Assembly (NCBI GenBank): GCA_937873395.1
Contig: CALMYH010000040.1
Span: forward strand, 1 to 64,000
Direction: 5' to 3'
DNA from: an uncultured Burkholderiales bacterium
GTDB taxonomy: Bacteria; Pseudomonadota; Gammaproteobacteria; Burkholderiales; Burkholderiaceae_C
Length of the DNA: 64,000 nucleotides
The translations under genes were made by a program, and so were the position numbers. Under the pieces are notes generated by a model. The model did not search any database. It worked only from the letters and a program-made list of their open reading frames with translations, and had not been told where the DNA came from. Each line of letters opens with the position of its first letter. Position 1 is the stretch's first letter. This document shows positions 57,072 to 64,000 of this stretch, piece by piece.

Positions 57072-58721
57072 ATGAAACCCTTTTACGGACTGCATTTCAA
57101 CAACCTGCGCGGGGACTTGTTCGGAGGGGTGACAGCGGCCATCGTCGCGCTGCCTTTGGCCTTGGCGTTCGGGGTCGCCTCGGGCGCGGGGCCGATTGCG
57201 GGACTCTACGGCGCCATCTTCGTGGGCTTTTTTGCAGCCCTGTTCGGGGGGACACCCGCCCAAGTGTCCGGGCCTACCGGCCCGATGACCGTGATTGCCG
57301 CGTCGGTGATCGCGCAGTACGCGCACAGCCCGGCCATGGCGTTCACCGTGATCATGATGGCCGGTGCCTTCATGATCCTGTTCGGTGTGTTGCGGTTGGG
57401 ACAGTACATCCGGCTCGTGCCATACCCGGTGATTTCGGGTTTCATGAGCGGGATCGGATGCATCATTGTCATCATTCAGCTCGGGCCCTTTCTGGGCCAT
57501 ATCGGGCAGGGCGGCAATCCCCTGGCCGCCATCGGGCGGCTGCCCGATCAGTTGAGCACCTTTTCCCTGGCCGCGCTCGCGCTGGGCATGCTCACGCTGT
57601 TGATCGTCTATCTGACGCCTCCACGCATCAACCGGCTGGTGCCGGCCCCCCTGGTGGCCCTGTTTGTGTGCACCTTGCTCGGCACATTCCTGCTCACCGG
57701 CTCCCCCACCATCGGAGAAATCCCGACCGGGCTGCCAACGCCGCGCCTGCCGACCTTCGATCTGGCTTCATTGCCGATGATGCTGAACAGCGCACTCACG
57801 CTGGCCGCCCTCGGCGCCATCGATTCCCTCCTGACCTCGCTGGTGGCCGACAACATCACGCGCACCCGGCATGAATCGAACCGCGAGCTCGTGGGCCAGG
57901 GCATTGGCAACATGGTGGCTGGCCTGATGGGCGGTCTTCCTGGTGCCGGTGCCACCATGCGCACGGTGGTCAATGTGCGGGCGGGGGGCCGCACACCGTT
58001 GTCCGGGATGATTCATGCGCTGGTGCTGCTGGGAATTGTCCTGGGTCTGGGCGGACTGGCGGAGTACATTCCGCACGCCGTGCTGGCCGGCATTCTGCTC
58101 AAGGTGGGCACCGACATCATCGACTGGAACTACATCCGGCGCCTGCGCCACGCCCCGCGCGGAGAGGTCGTGCTCATGTTCACCGTCCTCGCCTTGACGG
58201 TGCTGGTCGATCTGATCACCGCAGTGGCTGTGGGGGTGGTCATGGCCAGCCTGCAGTTTGTGCAGATGATGTCGGTGCTGCAGCAAAAGAGCATTGTGGG
58301 TGTCCGGGTCGGGGGCGACGCGCAGGCGGCCGGTTTCGGACCCGAGGAGCAAGGTTTGATCGAGGGCAGCAAGGGCCAGATCGTGGTCTTTCGCCTCTCG
58401 GGCCCGATGAGTTTCGGGGCAGCCCAGTCGATGAGCCGGACTCTGTCCATCACAGAGAGCTTCAAGGTGATGGTGCTGGATCTGTCGGACGTGCCGCTGC
58501 TGGACGGCAGTGCCGCCATGGCCATCGAGGAGATCGTTGACCACGCCCGGGGTTCGGGTGCGGATGTCTTCCTGGTGGGCCTGCAGCCTTCGGTGGGGCG
58601 CATGCTGAACCGCCACGGTGTCTTGCGCAAGCTGGGTCCGAGGCACCGGTTCAGGCATCTGGTGACGGCGCTGCGGCATGCCGGTGTGCTGATGGCCGAG
58701 CTCGAGCGCGACGGTCACTGA
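57072..58721 (+). CDS. SulP-family anion transporter with STAS domain
   Basis: This is an inner-membrane anion carrier (sulfate, bicarbonate or similar; the substrate is not readable). The 549-residue protein starts FNNLRGDLFGGVTAAIVALPLALAFGVASG, the SulP opening. It then has GGTPAQVSGPTGPMTVI, about 12-14 membrane segments and a cytoplasmic STAS domain near residues 440-530 (VVFRLSGPMSFGAAQSM, VMVLDLSDVPLLDGSAAMAIE). Start ATG 57072 has an AAAGG site. It lies between the strong terminator and the rhodanese promoter, so it is probably a single-gene unit. Confidence 0.9.
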   Translation: MKPFYGLHFNNLRGDLFGGVTAAIVALPLALAFGVASGAGPIAGLYGAIFVGFFAALFGGTPAQVSGPTGPMTVIAASVIAQYAHSPAMAFTVIMMAGAFMILFGVLRLGQYIRLVPYPVISGFMSGIGCIIVIIQLGPFLGHIGQGGNPLAAIGRLPDQLSTFSLAALALGMLTLLIVYLTPPRINRLVPAPLVALFVCTLLGTFLLTGSPTIGEIPTGLPTPRLPTFDLASLPMMLNSALTLAALGAIDSLLTSLVADNITRTRHESNRELVGQGIGNMVAGLMGGLPGAGATMRTVVNVRAGGRTPLSGMIHALVLLGIVLGLGGLAEYIPHAVLAGILLKVGTDIIDWNYIRRLRHAPRGEVVLMFTVLALTVLVDLITAVAVGVVMASLQFVQMMSVLQQKSIVGVRVGGDAQAAGFGPEEQGLIEGSKGQIVVFRLSGPMSFGAAQSMSRTLSITESFKVMVLDLSDVPLLDGSAAMAIEEIVDHARGSGADVFLVGLQPSVGRMLNRHGVLRKLGPRHRFRHLVTALRHAGVLMAELERDGH

Positions 58722-58791
58722 CAAGCATCGGTCCCTGTTCCGCATGCCGAGTGCGAACGTTCACGGGCAGAGAATGCGGTCGGTCGGCTGG

Positions 58792-58851
58792 TTGACCTGC
58801 ATCAAGGCCTGAGACGATTCGAGGCACCAGAATAAATACCTTGCACGGTAT
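58792..58851 (+). promoter_or_regulatory. FNR/Anr-type class II promoter of the rhodanese gene
   Basis: TTGACCTGCATCAA (58792-58805) matches the FNR-type box TTGAT-N4-ATCAA with one mismatch. A CAGAAT -10 at 58828-58833 is placed so that the box would centre at about -41.5, the class II activator position. Right at the predicted start, ATACC (58836-58840) and GGTAT (58847-58851) form an inverted repeat with a six-base spacer that could be a second operator. The leader to the gene would be about 150 bases. Confidence 0.6.
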
Positions 58852-58993
58852 GGTAATAATGCCTTGGATCCCGTGCTAGGCGCTTTGCTCGGGCCGTATC
58901 GTTCGAGCGGTCCCGAATGCCTGCGAATGCCAAGCAATGGCGGCAGGGTGGGCAGACGTCCGCGGCCAGGGCAGCTTGTATCGGAGAAGAGAA

Positions 58994-59608
58994 ATGAAAC
59001 CGTCCTTCTGGGGCCTGCGGCCGCTGCATGCGATGTTGCTGGGGTGCGCTGGACTGATGGCCACCACAGCCTGGGGCATCGAGCCGGAACAAGTCCCCGT
59101 GACCAAAAGATCGACCTCGGGACTGCATCTCACCGCCGAAGAGGCCGCCGAACTGAAGAGGCGTGGCGGCGACGGTGTGCTGTTCATCGACATCCGCACC
59201 CGGGCCGAGCTGACTTTCGTCGGGGTGCCGTCTTCCATCGACTATCAGGTGCCTTTTCTTGAGTTCCCGGAGATCTGGCAATGGAGCGACGACAAGGCCG
59301 AGTTCATCCAGATGTCCAACCCGCACTTCGTGCAGGACATTGAGCAGCGACTGGCGCTCAGGGGCCTCGACAAGAGCAGTGCGGTGGTCCTGATCTGCCG
59401 TTCCGGCGTCCGCAGCAACAGCGCCAGCGGGCTGCTGGCCCTGCACGGCTTTCAGCAGGCGTACACCGTCATCGACGGTTTCGAAGGCGACACGGCGCGC
59501 GAAGGGAAGCAAAGAGGCCAGCGCGTGGTCAACGGCTGGAAGAATGCGGGCTTGCCCTGGAGCTACAAGCTGGACAAATCGAAGGTGTATCTGGACGACC
59601 CGCTCTGA
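58994..59608 (+). CDS. Periplasmic rhodanese-like protein
   Basis: This is a single-domain sulfurtransferase-like protein of 204 residues with a signal peptide (cleavage likely after TTAWG). The rhodanese fold shows GVLFIDIRTRAELTFVGVP, and the active-site loop VLICRSGVRSNSA has the catalytic Cys in a six-residue-type loop (CRSGVR). It ends WKNAGLPWSYKLDKSKVYLDDPL. The exported location suggests handling of sulfane sulfur or oxyanions outside the cytoplasm. A GGAGAAGAGAA site precedes the ATG at 58994. It converges on the NlpC gene with a two-base gap. The promoter suggests low-oxygen control. Confidence 0.88.
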   Translation: MKPSFWGLRPLHAMLLGCAGLMATTAWGIEPEQVPVTKRSTSGLHLTAEEAAELKRRGGDGVLFIDIRTRAELTFVGVPSSIDYQVPFLEFPEIWQWSDDKAEFIQMSNPHFVQDIEQRLALRGLDKSSAVVLICRSGVRSNSASGLLALHGFQQAYTVIDGFEGDTAREGKQRGQRVVNGWKNAGLPWSYKLDKSKVYLDDPL

Positions 59609-59610
59609 GA

Positions 59611-60171
59611 TCAGCGGATGGCCATGTTGTCGCTGGCCAGGACCCGACGGGCACCGTTGAAGCGCTTGGACCAGTAAGCCGTGCGCATGTCTTCCACACG
59701 CACGTGTGCGCCGGCACGTGGCGAGTGAATGAAGCGGCCGTCGCCGACGTAGATGCCGACATGACTGAAGGCCCGACGCATCGTGTTGAAGAAAACCAGG
59801 TCGCCCGGCTTCAGTTCCTGGCGTTCAATGACCTGCGTGGCGGCGGCCTGGTCGGCCGCCCGGCGGGGCAGCACCTTGCCCACCGATTCCTCAAAGACGA
59901 GACGAACGAAACCGCTGCAATCCAGGCCCGTTTCCGCAGAGTTGCCGCCGAAGCGGTACGGCACCCCGAGAAAGCCCATGGCAGAAACCACCAGGCTGGA
60001 GGCCAGTTCGCTGGCCGTGTCGCGGGTATCGACCACTTGCGCCTGCACACGAGCGAGCAAACCCTTGCCTGCCAGCAGGGTCTCCATGTCGGTGTATTCG
60101 GTCTGGACAGGCGAGGCCAACGCCTGCCAGGCCAGCGATGACACCACAACGAAAGCGGCACAACTCCTCAT
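59611..60171 (-). CDS. NlpC/P60 (C40) cell-wall peptidase
   Basis: This is an exported cysteine peptidase probably cutting peptidoglycan stem peptides. The 186-residue product has a signal peptide (MRSCAAFVVVSSLAWQALAS) and the C40 domain from about residue 60: YRFGGNSAETGLDCSGFVRLVF with the nucleophile Cys, ELKPGDLVFFN, and SHVGIYVGDGRFIHSPR with the catalytic His. Its promoter lies directly against the start codon, so the mRNA may be leaderless. It is divergent from the isochorismatase-family gene. Confidence 0.92.
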   Translation of the reverse strand: MRSCAAFVVVSSLAWQALASPVQTEYTDMETLLAGKGLLARVQAQVVDTRDTASELASSLVVSAMGFLGVPYRFGGNSAETGLDCSGFVRLVFEESVGKVLPRRAADQAAATQVIERQELKPGDLVFFNTMRRAFSHVGIYVGDGRFIHSPRAGAHVRVEDMRTAYWSKRFNGARRVLASDNMAIR

Positions 60172-60178
60172 CAGGCGC

Positions 60179-60207
60179 AGATTATCGCTTCAGATTGCGC
60201 AAGTCAA
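60179..60207 (-). promoter_or_regulatory. Promoter abutting the NlpC/P60 start codon
   Basis: On the minus strand TTGACT (60207-60202) and TAATCT (60184-60179) are 17 bases apart. GATAAT two bases earlier is an alternative -10 with a shorter spacer. Seven bases separate TAATCT from the ATG at 60171, so transcription would start at or next to the start codon. Confidence 0.55.
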
Positions 60208-60350
60208 TAGAAGTTTTGCACGCAATTGCTTGATTCGACTGGATTTTTTTGCGGATATGAAAGGTGTTCTTGTCATCTTCTGCAGTGCCTCCCAGTCAAA
60301 AGATGTTCCAATCGCTGCAACAAGCCAACAGAAAACACGCAAGGAAACCC

Positions 60351-60956
60351 ATGCTGCTTGATGCCCAGGAATCCCAGCTGGTGCTGGTGGACTACCAGAC
60401 CCGTCTCATGCCCGCGATCCACGATGGCCCCCAGGTGCTGGCCAACGCCATCCGGCTGGCCCGGATCGCACGTCTGCTGGAGGTCCCCGTCTGGGGCACG
60501 GAGCAGAACCCGCAGAAACTCGGCGCCAACGACGCGGGCCTTCGTGAGCTGTGCCAGCGGACCTTGAGCAAGATGCACTTCAGCGCCGTCGCCGACGGTC
60601 TGGCCGACTGGTTGCGTCCCGCGGCCCGAAGCTCGGGCGGCAACGCCCGCAGTCTTCCCAGGCATCTTCAGAAGCCTGCCGCCCCCCCTGCGCCCGAAAG
60701 GCCCACGCTGGTGGTGGCCGGTTGCGAGGCGCATGTCTGTCTGCTTCAGACGGCGCTGGAGCTGATCGAGCAAGAGTTCGATGTCTGGGTGGTGACCGAT
60801 GCCTGCGGTTCCCGCACCGAACGGAACCGGGATGCTGCGTTCGATCGGCTCGCGGCGGCCGGCGCCGAGCTGCTGACGACAGAGATGGTGGCCTTCGAAT
60901 GGCTGAAGACGGCCGATCATCCGCGGTTTCGGGAGGTGCATGCGCTGATCAAGTGA
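60351..60956 (+). CDS. Isochorismatase-family hydrolase
   Basis: This is a cysteine-hydrolase-fold protein of 201 residues with unknown substrate. It has the catalytic Asp in QLVLVDYQTRLMPAI, VPVWGTEQNPQKLG, a MHFSAVADGLADWL stretch where the family has its Lys-containing SAF motif, and the nucleophile in LVVAGCEAHVCLLQTALEL. The end VVTDACGSRTERNRDAAFDRL is typical. A Ser/Gly/Pro/Ala-rich insert of about 30 residues (near residue 90-115) precedes the Cys strand. The ATG at 60351 has an AAGGAAA site; longer starts upstream look unlikely. Confidence 0.85.
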   Translation: MLLDAQESQLVLVDYQTRLMPAIHDGPQVLANAIRLARIARLLEVPVWGTEQNPQKLGANDAGLRELCQRTLSKMHFSAVADGLADWLRPAARSSGGNARSLPRHLQKPAAPPAPERPTLVVAGCEAHVCLLQTALELIEQEFDVWVVTDACGSRTERNRDAAFDRLAAAGAELLTTEMVAFEWLKTADHPRFREVHALIK

Positions 60957-61013
60957 TGGGTGGCCGGTTCGTTGGCCAGCCACCGGTGCCTGTCAGCGTG
61001 CCGCAAGTCTGAT

Positions 61014-61029
61014 ATTCATAATTATGAAT
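61014..61029. promoter_or_regulatory. Perfect 16-bp palindrome upstream of prpE
   Basis: ATTCATAATTATGAAT is its own reverse complement and lies 60 bases before the prpE ATG. It is flanked by CTGAT on the left and TCAG on the right. A CATAAT within it (61017-61022) could serve as a -10, so a bound protein would block transcription. The regulator is unknown. Confidence 0.6.
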
Positions 61030-61089
61030 TCAGATTGGCAGGGTCACCTTGGGCCCTGCCAGGGCGCGTTTTTCTTCCAGGAGACAATC

Positions 61090-62997
61090 ATGAGCCAAGC
61101 CAAGGGCTACGCCGACTTCCATCGCCGCTCCATTGAAGACCGCGACGGTTTCTGGCGCGAACAGGCCCAACTGATCGACTGGCACCACCCCTTCGAGCAG
61201 GTCTGCGACTACAGCAACCCGCCATTTGCGCGCTGGTTCGTGGGGGGGCAGACGAACCTGTGCCACAACGCGGTGGACCGGCACCTGAAGGACCGCGCCG
61301 ATCAGAACGCCCTCATCTTTGTGTCGACCGAAACCGACACCGAGAAGGCCTACAGCTTCCGCGAGCTGCACACCGAGGTGAACCGCATGGCGGCCATCCT
61401 GCAGCGCCAGGGCGTGGGCAAGGGTGACCGGGTGCTGATCTACATGCCCATGATCGCCGAAGCCTGCTTCGCCATGCTGGCCTGCGCCCGCATCGGCGCC
61501 ATCCATTCGGTGGTGTTCGGTGGTTTCGCCAGCCATTCGCTGGCCAGCCGCATCGATGACGCCAAGCCGGTGGCCATCGTCAGCGCCGACGCCGGCATGC
61601 GCGGTGGCAAGGTGGTGCCCTACAAGCACCTGCTGGACGAAGCCATCAACCTGGCCGGCCACAAGCCCGCCAGGGTGCTGATGGTCAACCGGGGCCTGGC
61701 CGACCTGGCGCCGGTGGCCGGTCGCGACGTGGACTACGCCACAGAGCGTGCCCAGGTGATGGATGTGCAAGTGCCTTGCGAGTGGGTCGACAGCACCCAC
61801 CCGAGCTACATTCTCTACACCAGCGGCACCACCGGCAAGCCCAAGGGCGTTCAGCGCGACACCGCAGGCTACGCCGTGGCACTGGCGGCGTCCATGAAGC
61901 ACATCTATATGGGCGAACCGGGCGAGACCTATTTCTCCACGTCGGACATCGGCTGGGTGGTGGGCCACAGCTACATCATCTACGGCCCGCTGATCAACGG
62001 CATGGCCACCATCATGTACGAGGGCTTGCCCATCCGGCCCGACGCCGGCATCTGGTGGAGCCTGGTCGAGAAGTACAAGGTCTCGGTGATGTTCTCGGCA
62101 CCCACGGCGGCCCGTGTGCTCAAGAAGCAGGATCCCGCTTACCTCAGCAAGTACGACCTGTCCAGCCTCAAGGCGCTGTTTCTCGCCGGCGAGCCGCTGG
62201 ACGAACCGACCGCCACCTGGATTGCCGAGGCCATCGGCAAACCCATCATCGACAACTACTGGCAGACCGAGACCGGCTGGCCCATCATGGCCATCTGCAA
62301 CGGGGTGGAAAAGGCGCCGACCAAGTTCGGGTCTCCCGGCAAGGCGGTTTACGGCTACGACGTCAAGCTGATCGACGAGACGACCGGTGAGGAAATCACC
62401 GAGGCCGGCAAGAAAGGTGTGATCGCGGTCAACGGCCCGCTGCCGCCGGGCTGTTTGCAGACCGTCTGGGGTGACGACGAGCGCTACGTCAAGACCTACT
62501 GGTCCAGCATCCACAACAAGGTCATGTACTCCACCTTCGACTGGGGCATCCGGGACGAGGACGGTTACTTCTTCATCCTGGGTCGCACCGACGACGTGAT
62601 CAACGTGGCTGGGCACCGCCTGGGCACCCGCGAGATCGAGGAAAGCATCTCCAGCCACCCGAACGTGGCCGAGGTGGCCGTGGTTGGCGTGGCCGACCAG
62701 CTCAAGGGGCAGGTGGCGGTGGCCTTCGCCGTGCTCAAGGACCCATCGAAAGTATCCACCGATGCCGACGCGCTCAAACTCGAGGGCGAGATCATGAAGG
62801 TGGTGGACGACCAGCTGGGGGCTGTGGCCCGTCCGGCCAGGGTGCGTTTCGTGTCGGTGCTGCCCAAGACCCGTTCGGGCAAATTGCTGCGCCGCGCCAT
62901 CCAGGCCGTCTGCGAAGGCCGCGATCCGGGCGATCTGACCACCATGGAAGATCCGGCCGCTTTGCAGCAGGTCAAGGATCTGGTGTCCGCTCGCTGA
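61090..62997 (+). CDS. prpE: Propionate-CoA ligase
   Basis: PrpE activates propionate (and less well acetate) to the acyl-CoA through an acyl-adenylate. The 635-residue product resembles E. coli PrpE closely from memory: WAEQA-like FWREQAQLIDWHHPFEQ, DYSNPPFARWFVGGQTNLCHNAVDRHL, the P-loop YTSGTTGKPKGVQRDTAGYAVAL, DIGWVVGHSYIIYGPL, DNYWQTETGWP and the C-terminal acylation-controlled Lys in PKTRSGKLLRRAI. The QRD after KGV and NPPFARWF favour PrpE over Acs. Start ATG 61090 follows CAGGAG. No other prp gene is in the window. Confidence 0.92.
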   Translation: MSQAKGYADFHRRSIEDRDGFWREQAQLIDWHHPFEQVCDYSNPPFARWFVGGQTNLCHNAVDRHLKDRADQNALIFVSTETDTEKAYSFRELHTEVNRMAAILQRQGVGKGDRVLIYMPMIAEACFAMLACARIGAIHSVVFGGFASHSLASRIDDAKPVAIVSADAGMRGGKVVPYKHLLDEAINLAGHKPARVLMVNRGLADLAPVAGRDVDYATERAQVMDVQVPCEWVDSTHPSYILYTSGTTGKPKGVQRDTAGYAVALAASMKHIYMGEPGETYFSTSDIGWVVGHSYIIYGPLINGMATIMYEGLPIRPDAGIWWSLVEKYKVSVMFSAPTAARVLKKQDPAYLSKYDLSSLKALFLAGEPLDEPTATWIAEAIGKPIIDNYWQTETGWPIMAICNGVEKAPTKFGSPGKAVYGYDVKLIDETTGEEITEAGKKGVIAVNGPLPPGCLQTVWGDDERYVKTYWSSIHNKVMYSTFDWGIRDEDGYFFILGRTDDVINVAGHRLGTREIEESISSHPNVAEVAVVGVADQLKGQVAVAFAVLKDPSKVSTDADALKLEGEIMKVVDDQLGAVARPARVRFVSVLPKTRSGKLLRRAIQAVCEGRDPGDLTTMEDPAALQQVKDLVSAR

Positions 62998-63087
62998 ACA
63001 GGCCGCGGGCCGTCGCGTCAACTGCGGCGGGTGCTGGCTTGCGGGTCGTTGTCCGGTGGTGTGCCGGGTGGCGCCGATGTGCCAATG

Positions 63088-63110
63088 TAAGTATGATGAA
63101 TGCTTATATT
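63088..63110 (+). promoter_or_regulatory. Operator and -10 box of the arsR-type gene
   Basis: TAAGTAT (63088-63094) and ATGCTTA (63100-63106) form an inverted repeat with one mismatch and a five-base centre. TATATT (63105-63110) overlaps its right arm and serves as a likely -10, 17 bases before the ATG. This is the classic layout of an autorepressed ArsR-family gene. Confidence 0.55.
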
Positions 63111-63127
63111 GCCAAGGCGCTATTCCC

Positions 63128-63502
63128 ATGGACAAAATCATCGAGTCTGACAACACGGTTGACAACGTCCGTGTCTTTGAGCTGGCTGCGGAGCTGTTCG
63201 GTGTTCTGGCGACACCGATGCGCCTTCGCATCCTCAGCGCCCTGTGCGACAAGGAAAAATCCGTTTCCCAGCTGCTGCAGGAAATCGACACCACCCAGCC
63301 CAACCTGTCCCAGCACCTGAACCTGCTGTACCGAGCGGGTCTTCTGGCCAAGCGCAAGGAAGGCACCCAGGTCATCTACCGGGTGCAGAGCGAGAAGGCC
63401 GTCAAGCTTTGTCGCACGGTGTGCACCCAGATCGCCATCGAGATGGATGAGCCCACCGGCGTGCCGGCATCCGAGCGTCTGTCCCCGCGGGTGCCCTCAT
63501 GA
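63128..63502 (+). CDS. ArsR/SmtB-family transcriptional repressor
   Basis: This is a winged-helix repressor of 124 residues. It has AAELFGVLATPMRLRILSALCDKEKSVSQLLQEID, the recognition helix TTQPNLSQHLNLLYRAGLL and the wing KRKEGTQVIYRVQS. Three cysteines are present, one before the helix-turn-helix (SALCDKE) and two in the last helix (KLCRTVCTQ). That arrangement recalls redox or persulfide sensors such as BigR/SqrR, although spacing differs from BigR as I remember it. No CxC metal site of the classic ArsR alpha-3 type is seen. The ATG at 63128 has AAGG upstream. The stop overlaps the next gene (ATGA). Confidence 0.88.
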   Translation: MDKIIESDNTVDNVRVFELAAELFGVLATPMRLRILSALCDKEKSVSQLLQEIDTTQPNLSQHLNLLYRAGLLAKRKEGTQVIYRVQSEKAVKLCRTVCTQIAIEMDEPTGVPASERLSPRVPS

Positions 63503-63786
63503 CCGGCGGTCTCGCCACCGCACGTCGCCTGTTCCGCTGCGGGATCGGGTTCTGCTTGGCTTTGGGACTCTCCGCTTGTGCCAGTTCTGGCGTGTCCCTG
63601 GGTGTTTCCCTGCCCATCGGCCCGAACGTTGGCGTCGGCGTGGGGGTGGGCAGCGACGGACGTGTCGGAGCCTCGGTGGGCGTGGGGGTCGGCCGCGCCG
63701 GGGTCAGCGTGGGGACCTCGGGCCGTCTTTCCTCGGCCGCCGAAAAGTCGGACACCGAGGACGCCCAGGCAACCCCCGCCCGTTGA
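63499..63786 (+). CDS. Small Gly/Val-rich lipoprotein
   Basis: This 95-residue product has a basic N-region, a hydrophobic core and a lipobox (LGLSAC, Cys 27), so it is probably lipid-anchored. The mature part is dominated by short Gly/Val/Ser repeats (GVSLGVS, VGVGVGVGS, VGASVGVGVGRAGVSVGTSG) and a polar tail (AAEKSDTEDAQ). I do not recognise a family. The start overlaps the ArsR stop by four bases, so it is co-translated with the repressor. The repeats suggest beta-strand packing or a surface role; this is speculation. Confidence 0.75.
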   Translation: MTGGLATARRLFRCGIGFCLALGLSACASSGVSLGVSLPIGPNVGVGVGVGSDGRVGASVGVGVGRAGVSVGTSGRLSSAAEKSDTEDAQATPAR

Positions 63787-64000
63787 GCCGCAACCGGATC
63801 GGATCCCGCATCTCCCTGGGGTGGCCAGTCGGTTCGACGCAACGCTGACCCAGAAACTCTTTCCGTTCCAGGCGGGAAGGTGGCACAATTGCCGCTTGCA
63901 GTCAGGTCCTTCCAGTCACTGTCGCATCCGCCAATCGGTTCAGCCGTGTCGCGGAAGGTTTTCCAACCACCACATGCTTCCCCAAGGGAAGCGGAGGCCA
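63787..64000 (+). promoter_or_regulatory. Leader of a gene starting beyond the window
   Basis: No gene is visible in these 214 bases. A weak CACAAT -10 lies at 63884-63889. Near the end GCTTCCC (63976-63982) pairs with GGGAAGC (63986-63992) across three bases, and a CGGAGG Shine-Dalgarno starts within the stem foot (63992-63997). A start codon probably follows right after position 64000. The hairpin could affect ribosome access. Confidence 0.45.

Noticed and set aside
61090-62997. Acetyl-CoA synthetase (Acs) as the identity of this ligase
   Set aside because: NPPFARWF, the KGVQRD wording and the overall match to remembered PrpE favour propionate-CoA ligase, although acetate activity is possible.
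61030-63375. Minus-strand open frame of 781 codons
   Set aside because: It is a shadow of prpE and the ArsR gene; the composition is His/Gln/Gly-rich nonsense with no domain.

Overview
The window reads as a chromosomal segment of a GC-rich betaproteobacterium of the order Burkholderiales, most like Comamonadaceae. This rests on gene order and protein family types recalled from memory, not on a search. The pointers are mfd-ispD-ispF beside an OmpR/EnvZ pair, a PhaR polyhydroxybutyrate regulator, homodimeric-type AceE with a lipoyl-domain-fused LpdA next to a PAS histidine kinase/FixJ-type regulator and folD, and a PrpE-type propionyl-CoA ligase. I see no insertion sequence, phage gene, CRISPR array or rRNA. 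Coding density is very high and most genes are housekeeping.

Layout. 1-7.5 kb: the 5' part of mfd (cut by the window edge), ispD-ispF of the MEP isoprenoid pathway, ompR-envZ facing them, a small exported protein coupled to a SIMPL-domain protein, and 3-hydroxybutyrate dehydrogenase. 7.5-18.3 kb: an alpha/beta hydrolase coupled to relA, tRNA-Val(GAC), phaR, rimO, tRNA-Leu(CAG) on the minus strand, rnr, yggT, and the minus-strand kbp-nnr pair. 18.7-33.9 kb: a long essential cluster for translation and envelope building: rpsB, tsf, pyrH, frr, uppS, cdsA, dxr, rseP, bamA, skp, lpxD, fabZ, lpxA, lpxB, rnhB and a SpoU rRNA methyltransferase. It has many overlapping starts and stops, so translational coupling is likely. 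34-40 kb: carA, an unrecognised 120-residue protein, carB, greA and a DUF4149 membrane protein. 40-50.7 kb: folD, a FixJ/FixL-like two-component pair and, divergent from it, the pyruvate dehydrogenase operon aceE-aceF-lpdA with a readable promoter that overlaps an inverted repeat.

50.7-64 kb is more accessory. It holds a nitroreductase divergent from the methionine sulfoxide repair pair msrP-msrQ, an exported DUF1800/DUF1501 pair of unknown function, a SulP anion transporter, a periplasmic rhodanese with a well-placed FNR/Anr-type site, an NlpC/P60 peptidase with a promoter almost touching its start codon, an isochorismatase-family hydrolase, prpE behind a perfect 16-bp palindrome, and an ArsR-family repressor coupled to a glycine/valine-rich lipoprotein. 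The last 214 bases look like the leader of a gene that starts just outside the window.

No single spectacular new system stands out. The best leads are the accessory regulatory sites (FNR-type site, prpE palindrome, ArsR operator, aceE operator), the DUF1800/DUF1501 export pair, the small gene lodged between carA and carB, and the ArsR-lipoprotein couple.
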